Made by a program: the position numbers and the translations under genes. Shown here piece by piece: positions 17,511 to 24,796 of a DNA stretch of 26,400 bases (its first letter is position 1; each line of letters starts with the position of its first letter). This DNA is from an uncultured Brevundimonas sp. (GTDB taxonomy: Bacteria; Pseudomonadota; Alphaproteobacteria; Caulobacterales; Caulobacteraceae), in the NCBI GenBank assembly GCA_946885435.1, contig CAMPGL010000011.1:1-26400 (forward strand). The letters are read 5' to 3'. The notes beneath the pieces were generated by a model that was given only the letters and a program-made list of their open reading frames with translations, was not told where the DNA came from and did no database searches.

Positions 17511-18590
17511 ATGGCGGACGGTGGTCTTGGCTTCACTCCCGAGGTGGAGCGCGAAACGGCGGGGATCTGGGAGAAGGTCCGGGCCCATGTCTCGCCGCTC
17601 GAATGGCAGCTTCATGCCCCGCTGATCGCCGAGATCAACCGGCTGAAGCGCGAGCGCGACGCGGTCATCCTGGCCCACAACTACATGACGCCCGAGATCT
17701 TCCACGGGGTCGGCGACTATGTCGGCGACAGCCTGGGCCTGGCCAAGGAAGCGGCGCGCTCCGACGCCAAGGTCATCGTCCAGGCGGGCGTTCACTTCAT
17801 GGCCGAGACCTCCAAGGTCCTGTCGCCGGAAAAGACGGTGCTGATCCCGGACCTGCGCGCCGGCTGCTCGCTGGCCAGTTCGATTACGGGCGAGGACGTG
17901 CGGCTGATCAAGCAACGCTATCCGGGCCTGCCGGTGGTCACCTATGTGAACACGACCGCCGACGTGAAGGCCGAGACGGACATCTGCTGCACCTCGGCCA
18001 ACGCCGTGCAGGTGGTGGAATGGGCCGCGCGGGAGTGGGGCGTCGATCGAGTCATCCTGATCCCCGACGAGTTCCTGGCCCGCAACGTGGCGCGCCAGAC
18101 CGATGTGAAGATCATCGCCTGGCAGGGGCGCTGCGAGGTGCACGAGCGCTTCACCGCCGAGGACATCCGCGAGCTGAAGGCCGCCTGGCCCGACGCCGAG
18201 ATCCTGGCCCACCCGGAGTGCCCGGCCGAGGTGCTGGAGGAAAGCCACTTCGCCGGCTCGACCGCGGCGATGAACGACTACGTCATCCAGAAGAAGCCCA
18301 AGCGCGTGGTGCTCATCACCGAGTGCTCGATGGCCGACAATGTCGCCGCCGACGCGCCGGAGACCGAGTTCGTCCGGCCGTGCAACCTGTGCCCGCACAT
18401 GAAGCGCATCACGCTGGAGAATATCCGCGACTGCCTGCGCGACATGAAGTTCGAGGTGACGGTCGATCCGGCCGTGGCCGAGCGCGCCCGGCTGGCCGTG
18501 CAGCGGATGGTGGACCTGCCGCCGCCGGTGATTCCGGCCCGCTACGACCTGGTCAAGGCGCGCCACCACGTGGACGTGGAGCTGATCTGA
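17511..18590 (+). CDS. nadA: Quinolinate synthase
   Basis: This 359-aa [4Fe-4S] enzyme condenses iminoaspartate with dihydroxyacetone phosphate to quinolinate in de novo NAD synthesis. The three cluster ligands are Cys119 (DLRAGCSLA), Cys208 (WQGRCEVHE) and Cys294 (NLCPHMKRI), at the spacing expected for the family. Substrate-binding motifs are also present: [51 protein letters not shown] and HPECPAEV. The start at 17511 follows AAGGAGATTGGGC; an in-frame ATG at 17424 lies inside operator 1 and is rejected. Oxygen-sensitive clusters make NadA a common control point. Its TGA overlaps the ATG of the small ORF by one base, opening a translationally coupled run to nadC. Confidence 0.96.
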   Translation: MADGGLGFTPEVERETAGIWEKVRAHVSPLEWQLHAPLIAEINRLKRERDAVILAHNYMTPEIFHGVGDYVGDSLGLAKEAARSDAKVIVQAGVHFMAETSKVLSPEKTVLIPDLRAGCSLASSITGEDVRLIKQRYPGLPVVTYVNTTADVKAETDICCTSANAVQVVEWAAREWGVDRVILIPDEFLARNVARQTDVKIIAWQGRCEVHERFTAEDIRELKAAWPDAEILAHPECPAEVLEESHFAGSTAAMNDYVIQKKPKRVVLITECSMADNVAADAPETEFVRPCNLCPHMKRITLENIRDCLRDMKFEVTVDPAVAERARLAVQRMVDLPPPVIPARYDLVKARHHVDVELI

Positions 18591-18697
18591 TGCGGTACGT
18601 GCCGCGTCCGGTGGCCACGCTGCCGCTCAAGCCGCGCACGGCGCGGCTGCTGATGCTGATCGCGCTGTTGCTGCGCGACCGGCGGGTGGTCGGCTGA
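18590..18697 (+). CDS. Unannotated 35-aa basic, hydrophobic small protein between nadA and nadB
   Basis: The ORF runs [17 protein letters not shown], then ARLLMLIALLL, then RDRRVVG. It starts at the TGATG that ends nadA and stops at the TGATG that starts nadB, so both junctions overlap by one base. GGAG (18578-18581) sits 8 nt before its ATG, whereas the Shine-Dalgarno for nadB is weaker, so translation of this ORF may feed ribosomes into nadB. The product is strongly basic (net about +7) with a ~10-residue hydrophobic stretch, too short for a certain membrane helix. It may be a real small protein or a leader that couples translation. No family is recognised. Confidence 0.5.
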   Translation: MRYVPRPVATLPLKPRTARLLMLIALLLRDRRVVG

Positions 18698-20205
18698 TGA
18701 CGGATCGCGTCCGTCATCCGGGCGTGCTGGTCGTCGGGGCCGGGCTGGCGGGCCTGTCGGCGGCGCTCGCCGCCGCGCCGAAGCGGGTGCTGCTGGTCGC
18801 CGGAGCCCCGGTCGGATCCGGTTGCGCCTCCGCCTGGGCCCAGGGCGGTCTGGCCGCCGCCGTCGCAGCCGGCGACACGCCCGAGCTGCACGCTGCCGAC
18901 ACGCTCGCAGCGGGGGCGGGGCTGGCCGATCCGGAGGCCGTGGCGGCACTCACCGGGGCCGGGCCAGATACGGTGCGCTGGCTGGCGGACCTGGGCGCGC
19001 CGTTCGACCGCACACCTGACGGCGGCTTCGCGACCAGCCTGGAGGCCGCGCATGGCCGTCCGCGCGTCGTTCGGGTCGGCGGCGACGGCGCGGGGCGGGC
19101 GATCCTCGACGCCGTCTGGCGCGCGGCCGCCGCGAGCGCGCACATCGATGTTCTGACCGCGCGTCTGCGCGGCCTGCTTCAGGACGTCCACGGCCGCGTT
19201 GGCGGCGTCATCGTCGAACGCGCCGGGCGCCTGACCGAGATCACCGCCGACGCCGTGGTGCTGGCGACGGGCGGAGTCGGCGGTCTGTTCGAGGTCACGA
19301 CCAACCCTGCTTCGGCGACGGGGGACGGCTTGGGCCTGGCCGCCCTGGCCGGCGCCGAGATCCGCGATCCGGAGTTCGTCCAGTTCCACCCGACGGCGCT
19401 CGATCTCGGGCTCGACCCGGCGCCGCTCGCGACCGAGGCGCTGAGGGGCGAAGGCGCTCGCCTGATCGACGCAGACGGCCGGGCCCTGGTGACGAATCAT
19501 CCGCTGGGCGCCCTGGCGCCCCGGGACATTGTCGCCCGCACGGTCCACCGGGCGCGGGCCGAGGGCCGGGGCGCCTTTCTCGATGCGCGAGACGCGGTCG
19601 GGGCCGAGATGCCGGAGCGCTTTCCGGCGGTGTTCGCCGCCTGCATGTCGGCTGGCCTCGACCCGCGCCGCCAGCCAATGCCGGTGGCGCCGGCGGCGCA
19701 CTATCACATGGGCGGCGTCGCGGCCGACGCCGAAGGCCGCACGTCGCTGGAGCGCCTGTTCGTGGCGGGCGAATGCGCCGCGACCGGGGTGCACGGCGCC
19801 AACCGACTGGCCTCCAACTCGCTGCTGGAGGCGGCGGCCTTCGGGCGGCTCGCCGGGCGCGCCGCCGCCGCGATCGCCGCCACCGACCTGAAGGACGCGC
19901 ACGGCGCGGCAGCTCCGGATCTACCGGACGAGGCGCTGCGCCGACTGCGCGGCGCCATGGGCGCCCATGCGGGCGTCGAGCGGGACGCGGACGGCCTGGC
20001 CCTGTTGCTCGATGTGATCGCCGAACTGGAGTCGCGCCATGGCCTGGCCGCGCCGCTGGCCACCGCCCGCCTGATCGCCGAAGGCGCGCTGGACCGGCGA
20101 GAGAGCCGGGGCGCCCATTTCCGCAGCGACTGTCCTGAAACGTTCTCCGAGGCGCGCTCGACCCGAGTCCGCCTGCAACCGATGAAGGCCCTGGCCGCCG
20201 AATGA
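18697..20205 (+). CDS. nadB: L-aspartate oxidase
   Basis: This 502-aa FAD flavoenzyme oxidises L-aspartate to iminoaspartate, the substrate of NadA. It has the N-terminal dinucleotide fold (VLVVGAGLAGLSAALAA, GAGLAG at 14-19) and the SAWAQGGLAAA flavin loop. The succinate dehydrogenase/fumarate reductase-type active site is present: EFVQFHPTALD, EALRGEGARLID, LAPRDIVAR, PAAHYHMGGV and the FAD-binding VAGECAATGVHGANRLASNSLLE. A helical C-terminal domain follows (to ESRGAHFRSDCPE). Length is slightly below E. coli NadB (540). The ATG overlaps the small ORF stop, and the stop overlaps nadC (ATGA). Confidence 0.96.
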   Translation: MTDRVRHPGVLVVGAGLAGLSAALAAAPKRVLLVAGAPVGSGCASAWAQGGLAAAVAAGDTPELHAADTLAAGAGLADPEAVAALTGAGPDTVRWLADLGAPFDRTPDGGFATSLEAAHGRPRVVRVGGDGAGRAILDAVWRAAAASAHIDVLTARLRGLLQDVHGRVGGVIVERAGRLTEITADAVVLATGGVGGLFEVTTNPASATGDGLGLAALAGAEIRDPEFVQFHPTALDLGLDPAPLATEALRGEGARLIDADGRALVTNHPLGALAPRDIVARTVHRARAEGRGAFLDARDAVGAEMPERFPAVFAACMSAGLDPRRQPMPVAPAAHYHMGGVAADAEGRTSLERLFVAGECAATGVHGANRLASNSLLEAAAFGRLAGRAAAAIAATDLKDAHGAAAPDLPDEALRRLRGAMGAHAGVERDADGLALLLDVIAELESRHGLAAPLATARLIAEGALDRRESRGAHFRSDCPETFSEARSTRVRLQPMKALAAE

Positions 20206-21047
20206 TCTCGCCCCTGCCTGACCTGATCGTCGAGCCTATCGTGCGGGCCGCCCTGGCCGAGGACCTGGGTCATGCCGGGGATCTGACGTCACGCGCCTGC
20301 GTGCCGGCCGACGCGCGGCTGCGCGCCGTCTTCGCCACGCGCCGGGAGGGCCGGATCGCGGGCATGGCCTGCGTGCGCGCGGCGGTGCTGGCCATGGACC
20401 CGGGAGCCTCGATCGCCCTGCGCGTGCGCGACGGCGAGGACGCCGAGGCGGGCGCGACGCTGGCTGAGGTCGAGGCGGACGCCAGGAGCCTGCTGGCGGC
20501 GGAGCGGACGGCTCTGAACCTGCTGGGCCGCCTCAGCGGCGTCGCGACCCTAACCCGGACCTTCGTGCGCGCCGTGGAAGGAACCGGCGTGCGCATCACC
20601 GACACGCGCAAGACGACCCCCGGCCTGCGGGCGCTCGAGAAGCATGCGGTCGTCTGCGGCGGCGGGGTGAACCATCGTTTCGGCCTGGATGACGCCATCC
20701 TGATCAAGGACAACCACGTCGCTCTCTGCGGGGGCGTCGGCGAGGCGGTGCGCCGCGCCCGCGCCGCGGCCGGGCATCTGGTCAAGGTGGAGGTCGAGGT
20801 CGACGGCCTGGACCAGCTCGAGGCCGCCCTGGCGGAAGAGCCGGACGTGGTGATGCTCGACAACTTCAGCCTGGACGACATGCGCCGGGCCGTTGAGATC
20901 ACGGCCGGCCGGGCGGTGCTGGAGGCGTCCGGCGGCGTGACCCTGCAGACGGTGCGCGCCATCGCCGAGACGGGGGTGGACGTCATCTCGGTGGGAGGGC
21001 TGACCCACTCGGCCCCGGCGCTCGACGTGGGGCTCGACGCCCTCTAG
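20202..21047 (+). CDS. nadC: Nicotinate-nucleotide pyrophosphorylase (quinolinate phosphoribosyltransferase)
   Basis: This 281-aa enzyme converts quinolinate and PRPP to nicotinate mononucleotide, CO2 and pyrophosphate. The type II PRTase motifs are AERTALNLLGRLSGVATLT, TRKTTPGLRALEKHAV, GGGVNHRFGLDDAILIKDNH, VEVEVDGLDQ, VVMLDNFS and EASGGVTLQTVRAIAETGVD. Length and motifs are complete. The start overlaps nadB by four bases (ATGA), giving coupled translation. It ends the nad operon; no terminator hairpin is visible, and its TAG shares CTAG with the stop of the convergent acyltransferase. Confidence 0.96.
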   Translation: MISPLPDLIVEPIVRAALAEDLGHAGDLTSRACVPADARLRAVFATRREGRIAGMACVRAAVLAMDPGASIALRVRDGEDAEAGATLAEVEADARSLLAAERTALNLLGRLSGVATLTRTFVRAVEGTGVRITDTRKTTPGLRALEKHAVVCGGGVNHRFGLDDAILIKDNHVALCGGVGEAVRRARAAAGHLVKVEVEVDGLDQLEAALAEEPDVVMLDNFSLDDMRRAVEITAGRAVLEASGGVTLQTVRAIAETGVDVISVGGLTHSAPALDVGLDAL

Positions 21048-22153
21048 CTCATCCGGCGCGGCTCGAGGCGCAGATCCGGCACGGACGGGCGGTTGAGCAT
21101 CGTCTTGATCCGCCGCTGCAGCGGGGCGTCCACAAACCGGTGAAAGGCCCAGGCGAAGACGAGCGCAAAGGTCAGGCCGCCCATCCAGGCCAGCCAGTTC
21201 GAGCCCCCGCCGAGCTTTTCGGCGAGCCCGAACCAGACGGCGCCGGCCAGGGCGTGGCTGATGAAGAGGGCGAAGGACAGGTCCGCGCCGGCCTTGACCC
21301 AGCGGTTGGAGCGCAGCCGCAACCCGTCCGCGGACAGCACGATCACGGCGATGGCGACGAGGGTGACGAAGGCGACCAGTTCCGTGCGTTGGGGAGCCTG
21401 AAGTGTGATCAGGGCCCCCAACCCCGCGAGACCGGATGCGACCGAGAAGGCGCGCGTCCGCGTCCGGCCGCTCATGAAGCGCGCCATCAGCAGGCCGAGG
21501 ATGAAGAGGGGCAGAGCGCGCACCAGCCCGAGATGGAAGGGCAGGTCATAGAAGGACAGGCCGAGCGCGCCGAGGCTGAAGGCGGCGCCTGCGATCAGCA
21601 CCGACAGGCCGGCGATCAGCGCCGCGGGACGCCCGTCCAGAGACCGGCAGGCCATCCAGATCAAGGGGAAGGCGGCGTAGCAGACGATCAGGGCCGACAG
21701 GGTCCAGCTGGGCTCGTTCCAACCGGCCTGCTGGGTCACCCCCCAGCCGTGGATGAGGGCCGCCTGACTGAAGAAGTCCTGCACGCCGTAGCGCCGGGGG
21801 TCATAGTCCGCCCCGATGAGGGAGGTCGCGAAGACCAGCAGGGCAAGCCCGGCCAGCACCATCAGCTGAGCCGGCCAGACCCGCGCCAGTCGCCGGGCGA
21901 AAAAGCCGCTCCAGTTCAGCCGCCGCTCATCCAGCGCCGGACCGTAGGCGCGCCCGAGCACATAGCCCGAGAGAATGAGAAAGAAGTCGGTGGCCAGCCA
22001 GCCGCGCTCGAACACGGGCGACAGCTCGGCCAGGGGCGTCGGGGCCTGGGATCCGAAATGGTACAGGACGATGAAGGCGGCCGCGAGGAAGCGCAGCGCG
22101 TCCAGCGCTCCGGCGCGGCTGGCGGATGGGGCGGAAGAAGGGGCGTCTGACAT
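21044..22153 (-). CDS. Acyltransferase 3 family membrane protein (OafA/WecH-like)
   Basis: This 369-aa polytopic inner-membrane protein carries the Acyl_transf_3 signature. It has LDALRFLAAAFIVLYHF (Arg21, His32, the usual catalytic region), then WLATDFFLILSGYVLGRAY and FFARRLARVWPAQLMVLAG, followed by about eight further helices. It ends with FHRFVDAPLQRRIK and a basic tail. Members transfer acetyl or other acyl groups to surface sugars or antibiotics; the acceptor is not predictable, and no glycan biosynthesis genes are nearby. The ATG at 22153 (MSDAPSS) was chosen; a GTG at 22195 would add 14 residues but has no better ribosome binding site. It overlaps nadC tail to tail by four bases. Confidence 0.88.
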   Translation of the reverse strand: MSDAPSSAPSASRAGALDALRFLAAAFIVLYHFGSQAPTPLAELSPVFERGWLATDFFLILSGYVLGRAYGPALDERRLNWSGFFARRLARVWPAQLMVLAGLALLVFATSLIGADYDPRRYGVQDFFSQAALIHGWGVTQQAGWNEPSWTLSALIVCYAAFPLIWMACRSLDGRPAALIAGLSVLIAGAAFSLGALGLSFYDLPFHLGLVRALPLFILGLLMARFMSGRTRTRAFSVASGLAGLGALITLQAPQRTELVAFVTLVAIAVIVLSADGLRLRSNRWVKAGADLSFALFISHALAGAVWFGLAEKLGGGSNWLAWMGGLTFALVFAWAFHRFVDAPLQRRIKTMLNRPSVPDLRLEPRRMS

Positions 22154-22201
22154 GGGCGGGCTCTGGGCGCGTCCCGGGGCGGGACGGCTGACCACCGTTC
22201 T

Positions 22202-22227
22202 GCAACCGGCGGGCCGCGCGAACCGTT
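22202..22227 (+). promoter_or_regulatory. Near-consensus EcfG-type promoter for the 68-aa protein
   Basis: GCAAC (22202-22206), a 17-nt spacer and CGTT (22224-22227) differ from the EcfG consensus GGAAC-N16/17-CGTT at one base. The -10 box ends 24 nt before the ATG of the small hydrophilic protein, in the right orientation. Confidence 0.4.
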
Positions 22228-22251
22228 GTTCAGGCCAGAAAGGAGCCCACC

Positions 22252-22458
22252 ATGAGCAAGCTTCCGCCCGTGCCAGACGAACAGCGCAGCTTCGGCGCCG
22301 GAAACACGCCCGACAATGCGACGGCGGATCGGCGCGACCTCAAGACCGGCCTGCAGTCAGGCCAGCCGGGCGACGCAGACGTCAATCTGGATCAGCAGGG
22401 CCGACAGGCGAACACACGCCAGAACCTGACGCCCCAGCGGAGCGTCCAGGACCGTTAG
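22252..22458 (+). CDS. Small hydrophilic, probably disordered protein
   Basis: This 68-aa protein is rich in Asn, Gln, Asp, Arg and Gly, with no Cys or Trp and no hydrophobic segment (TPDNATADRRDLKTGLQ, SGQPGDADVNLDQQGRQ). The composition is that of a hydrophilin-like disordered protein. I recall similar small proteins of unknown function in Caulobacteraceae. GAAAGGAG precedes the ATG, so expression is credible. A near-consensus EcfG-type promoter upstream suggests induction under stress. Its TAG stop overlaps the TAA stop of the convergent hydrolase gene by three bases (TTAG, 22455-22458). Confidence 0.75.
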   Translation: MSKLPPVPDEQRSFGAGNTPDNATADRRDLKTGLQSGQPGDADVNLDQQGRQANTRQNLTPQRSVQDR

Positions 22459-23573
22459 GCGGTAGGCCGCGCCGTCGCCACGATCTCGACGGCGGACGGG
22501 ACCGCGACCGGAGCCGGCGGCTGAGCCGGCGTTTCGGCCGTGGCGGCGGGAACCGTCTCGCCCGTGAGGGCCGAAACGACGCGCTCGCCAGCCTGTTCGA
22601 TGGCCTCGGTCGGGACCAGGCTCGCCTGGAGGGTTTCCACCTCACGCGGCGCTTCGCGCTCCGGCGTGTAGGTGAACTGGCCGCCGCCGCGACCGCGGCG
22701 TCCGCCGAAGCGGTAGAAGATGTGCTGGCCCACCTGGGTCACGCGCGTGAGCGAGCCGCTCCAGCGCGGATTGACCGCCGTGGTGTGGAAGTGCGTGGCG
22801 TTGCCGACCGGGGCGTAGACGTAACCGTCCAGAGCCCGCGCCGCGACCCGGCGCGAGCGCTCCCAGGCGCCGCCTTCGCGGCGACCGCGCATGGAGCCAT
22901 CGCAGGCGAAGCTGAACTGGCAGCCGGTACGGCGGCCCGCGCCCTGGAAGATGACGCCGCAGACGGTGTTGGGGAAGGCTGAACTGCGCACGCGGTTCAG
23001 GATGACCTGGGCCACCGCCTGCATGCCCGCCTGGCCTTCGCCGCGCGCTTCGTAATAGACGGCCTGGGTCAGGCAATCGAGGTCACGGGAGCCCTCGAGC
23101 GCGCCGTTGAGACGGAAGGCGGGAGCGCCCTGAACATCCAGGGGTCCGCGCAGATCGGTCGGGCCGGTGCTGGCCTGGATGAGCTGGGCGCCGCCGCGGC
23201 GCTGCTCAAGCATGGCGGTGAGCATGGCCGCCTGACGGTCGCGCTGAGCCGCGCCGGCGACGGTGTAGGGATCGTGACGGCGCGCGATGATCAGCGCGCT
23301 GTGGTCGAGGCCGCCGACGGCGGCCGCCAGGGCCTCTTCGGTGAAGCCGGAGTCATAGGCGCCTGCGATCCGATTGGCCTGGCCGCGCACTGTCGCCGAC
23401 TGGGCCACCGCGCCGCCGAGATAGGCGAAACCGATGGCCAGACCCACCACGCCGCCAAATGCTGCGGCGGCGACCGACGCGCGCTGACGCGTGATCTGGG
23501 CTTTCAGGGGAGCGAGCAGCCCACGGGGAATCCGTGGCGCGCGCAGGCGCTTCGGAAGTGTCACAGACTCCAT
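22455..23573 (-). CDS. Membrane-anchored cell wall hydrolase, SleB/Hydrolase_2 family (copy 2)
   Basis: This 372-aa paralogue of the 11812-13047 protein has the same layout. A basic N-terminus (~32 residues) precedes one anchor (~34-56, AAAAFGGVVGLAIGFAYLGGA) and a periplasmic segment with ARRHDPY (97-103). The hydrolase domain has catalytic Glu175 in QAVYYEARGEGQAGMQAVAQ, then ILNRVRSSAFPNTVCGVIFQG and TGCQFSFACDGS. The three cysteines (205, 218, 224) match those of copy 1 (209, 222, 228). The C-terminal ~60 residues are Ala/Pro/Val-rich and low complexity. AGAGGA precedes the ATG. Expected role is peptidoglycan cleavage during growth or remodelling. It stands alone on its strand with its promoter in the 448-nt gap upstream. 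Confidence 0.88.
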   Translation of the reverse strand: MESVTLPKRLRAPRIPRGLLAPLKAQITRQRASVAAAAFGGVVGLAIGFAYLGGAVAQSATVRGQANRIAGAYDSGFTEEALAAAVGGLDHSALIIARRHDPYTVAGAAQRDRQAAMLTAMLEQRRGGAQLIQASTGPTDLRGPLDVQGAPAFRLNGALEGSRDLDCLTQAVYYEARGEGQAGMQAVAQVILNRVRSSAFPNTVCGVIFQGAGRRTGCQFSFACDGSMRGRREGGAWERSRRVAARALDGYVYAPVGNATHFHTTAVNPRWSGSLTRVTQVGQHIFYRFGGRRGRGGGQFTYTPEREAPREVETLQASLVPTEAIEQAGERVVSALTGETVPAATAETPAQPPAPVAVPSAVEIVATARPTA

Positions 23574-24021
23574 GTCCTCTGCGGCGAGGGCCTACGGCCC
23601 CCCGACAACGGCTTCCCCGTCCACCCAAAGCAGGACGTACCCGGAAGCGAATGACGCGCGAGAGGACCTGGCCCGCCGCGCGTCGAGGCGGGCATTAGCC
23701 ACCGGAATATGGCTCCAATGTGTTCGATTCGCAAGTTTATGGTGCGGCGCAGCATCGCAGCCGGTGAAATGACAAATACATGAGTGCCGCGCGGCGCCGC
23801 CGGGGCTTAAAGATAAGCAGTCACACGAATACTTGGGCCGGATGTAAACGGTCATCTTGCAGTGCGGCAAAACACGCTCGTCGTTAGCCGCCGAGGGCTG
23901 TGGATTACTCCGGTCGGTGAGGGGCGGGCGCATGATTCTCTGGGGCTGCTCCGGGAGATTGTCACCGGCGCGGGGGAGGTACATCCTGCCGGTTCGGCTG
24001 ACGCAGATGAGGGAGAGAACG
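23574..24021. other. 448-nt gap between divergent genes, presumed double promoter region
   Basis: No convincing gene is visible; frames here lack ribosome binding sites or recognisable protein. The middle (~23700-23900) is visibly less GC-rich than the coding DNA. There are two GANTC sites (23726-23730 and 23934-23938), the recognition sequence of CcrM methyltransferase in Caulobacterales, and a short GC palindrome (GCGGCGCCGC near 23791-23800). I found no EcfG-type box. The gap is longer than two ordinary promoters need, so a small RNA or a long 5' leader cannot be excluded. Confidence 0.4.
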
Positions 24022-24480
24022 ATGCGTTGGATGAGCCTGATCGCCGCGGCCGCCGCGGCCGCCGGTCTCGCTGCGCCCGCGGCGGCCAACGACCTCGCCT
24101 ACCGCCACCAGCAAGACGGGCCTAGCCTCCTCGAAGGCTCGAACGGACGCCCGTACTGGCTTCTTCTGTCGGAGTGCGCGGGCTTCTACGGGGCCATGGC
24201 CAACACGGCGACCGACGAGACGCGCTCGCAGGAGAACCTGCGCACCGGCGTCACCATGTTCGAGCTGGCCGTGTCGCGACTGCGCATCGACCGCGGCCTC
24301 GATCAGGCGGCCGCCGTTGCGCTGATGGAGCCCTACATCGAACGTGCGCGCCTGCTGGGCGAAAGCAACCTGGCGGCCGATCCCTCGGACGGCGCCGACG
24401 GACGGCTGTCGCCGCGCGTGGTCATGACCTCGACATGCAACTCGCTGCGGCTGGCCTACGACACCGCCATCCGCTCCTGA
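24022..24480 (+). CDS. Secreted small protein, unknown function
   Basis: This 152-aa protein has a Sec signal peptide (MRWMSLIAAAAAAAGLAAPAAA, cleavage likely before NDLAYRH), giving a ~130-aa periplasmic product. The mature part is helical, with two cysteines (LLLSECAGFYGAM and MTSTCNSLRLAY) that could form a disulfide linking the first and last helix. The ATG at 24022 follows GAGGGAGAG and gives the clean signal peptide; the frame is open from 23857 without support. It lies 62 nt before the glycine-zipper lipoprotein on the same strand, so read-through is possible, though that gene has its own predicted promoter. The family is not recognised. Confidence 0.75.
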   Translation: MRWMSLIAAAAAAAGLAAPAAANDLAYRHQQDGPSLLEGSNGRPYWLLLSECAGFYGAMANTATDETRSQENLRTGVTMFELAVSRLRIDRGLDQAAAVALMEPYIERARLLGESNLAADPSDGADGRLSPRVVMTSTCNSLRLAYDTAIRS

Positions 24481-24488
24481 GCTCGGCC

Positions 24489-24513
24489 GGAACCGCCAAG
24501 CCTCGTGTCCGTT
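24489..24513 (+). promoter_or_regulatory. EcfG-type general stress promoter for the glycine-zipper lipoprotein
   Basis: GGAAC (24489-24493), a 16-nt spacer and CGTT (24510-24513) match the EcfG/SigT consensus exactly. The -10 box ends 29 nt before the ATG at 24543, and AAAGGAGG lies between. The orientation and spacing are right for the lipoprotein gene. Confidence 0.75.
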
Positions 24514-24542
24514 TCCTGACGCAGGCTCAAAGGAGGTTTCAG

Positions 24543-24737
24543 ATGCGCAAGGAAGCAGGAGTGATCGCCGCCATGATGGCGGTCGCCGCCGTGGTCGCCG
24601 CGTGCGGCACGACGGTCGAACAGAAGGCCGCCACCGGCGCCATCGCCGGCGCCGTGGTCGGTGGCCCGGTGGGCGCGGCGGTCGGCGGCGCGGCCGGCGC
24701 GGCCGCGGGTCACGCAACGGACGACGACCGCAGCTAA
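24543..24737 (+). CDS. Small glycine-zipper lipoprotein
   Basis: This 64-aa precursor has a lipoprotein signal (MRKEAGVIAAMMAVAAVVAAC, Cys21, Gly at +2), leaving a ~44-aa mature lipoprotein. Residues ~32-56 are a glycine-zipper pattern (GAIAGAVVGGPVGAAVGGA), as in osmotically or stress-inducible outer-membrane lipoproteins of the OsmB/SlyB kind, followed by an acidic tail TDDDRS. AAAGGAGGTTTCAG before the ATG is an excellent ribosome binding site. With the EcfG-type promoter upstream and the terminator downstream it forms a compact, self-contained stress gene. The exact role is unknown. Confidence 0.82.
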   Translation: MRKEAGVIAAMMAVAAVVAACGTTVEQKAATGAIAGAVVGGPVGAAVGGAAGAAAGHATDDDRS

Positions 24738-24760
24738 GGCGGTCGGACACAGACGAGAGG

Positions 24761-24792
24761 GGCCGTCCGCAGCGATGCGGGCGGCCTTTTTT
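24761..24792 (+). terminator. Rho-independent terminator after the lipoprotein gene
   Basis: GGCCGTCCGCA and TGCGGGCGGCC form an 11-bp stem (one G-U pair) with a GCGA loop, followed by TTTTTT (24787-24792). It lies 24 nt after the lipoprotein stop and 5 nt before the end of the convergent MFS gene. The opposite strand lacks a U-tract, so termination should be mainly on the + strand. Confidence 0.92.
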
Positions 24793-24796
24793 ATGG

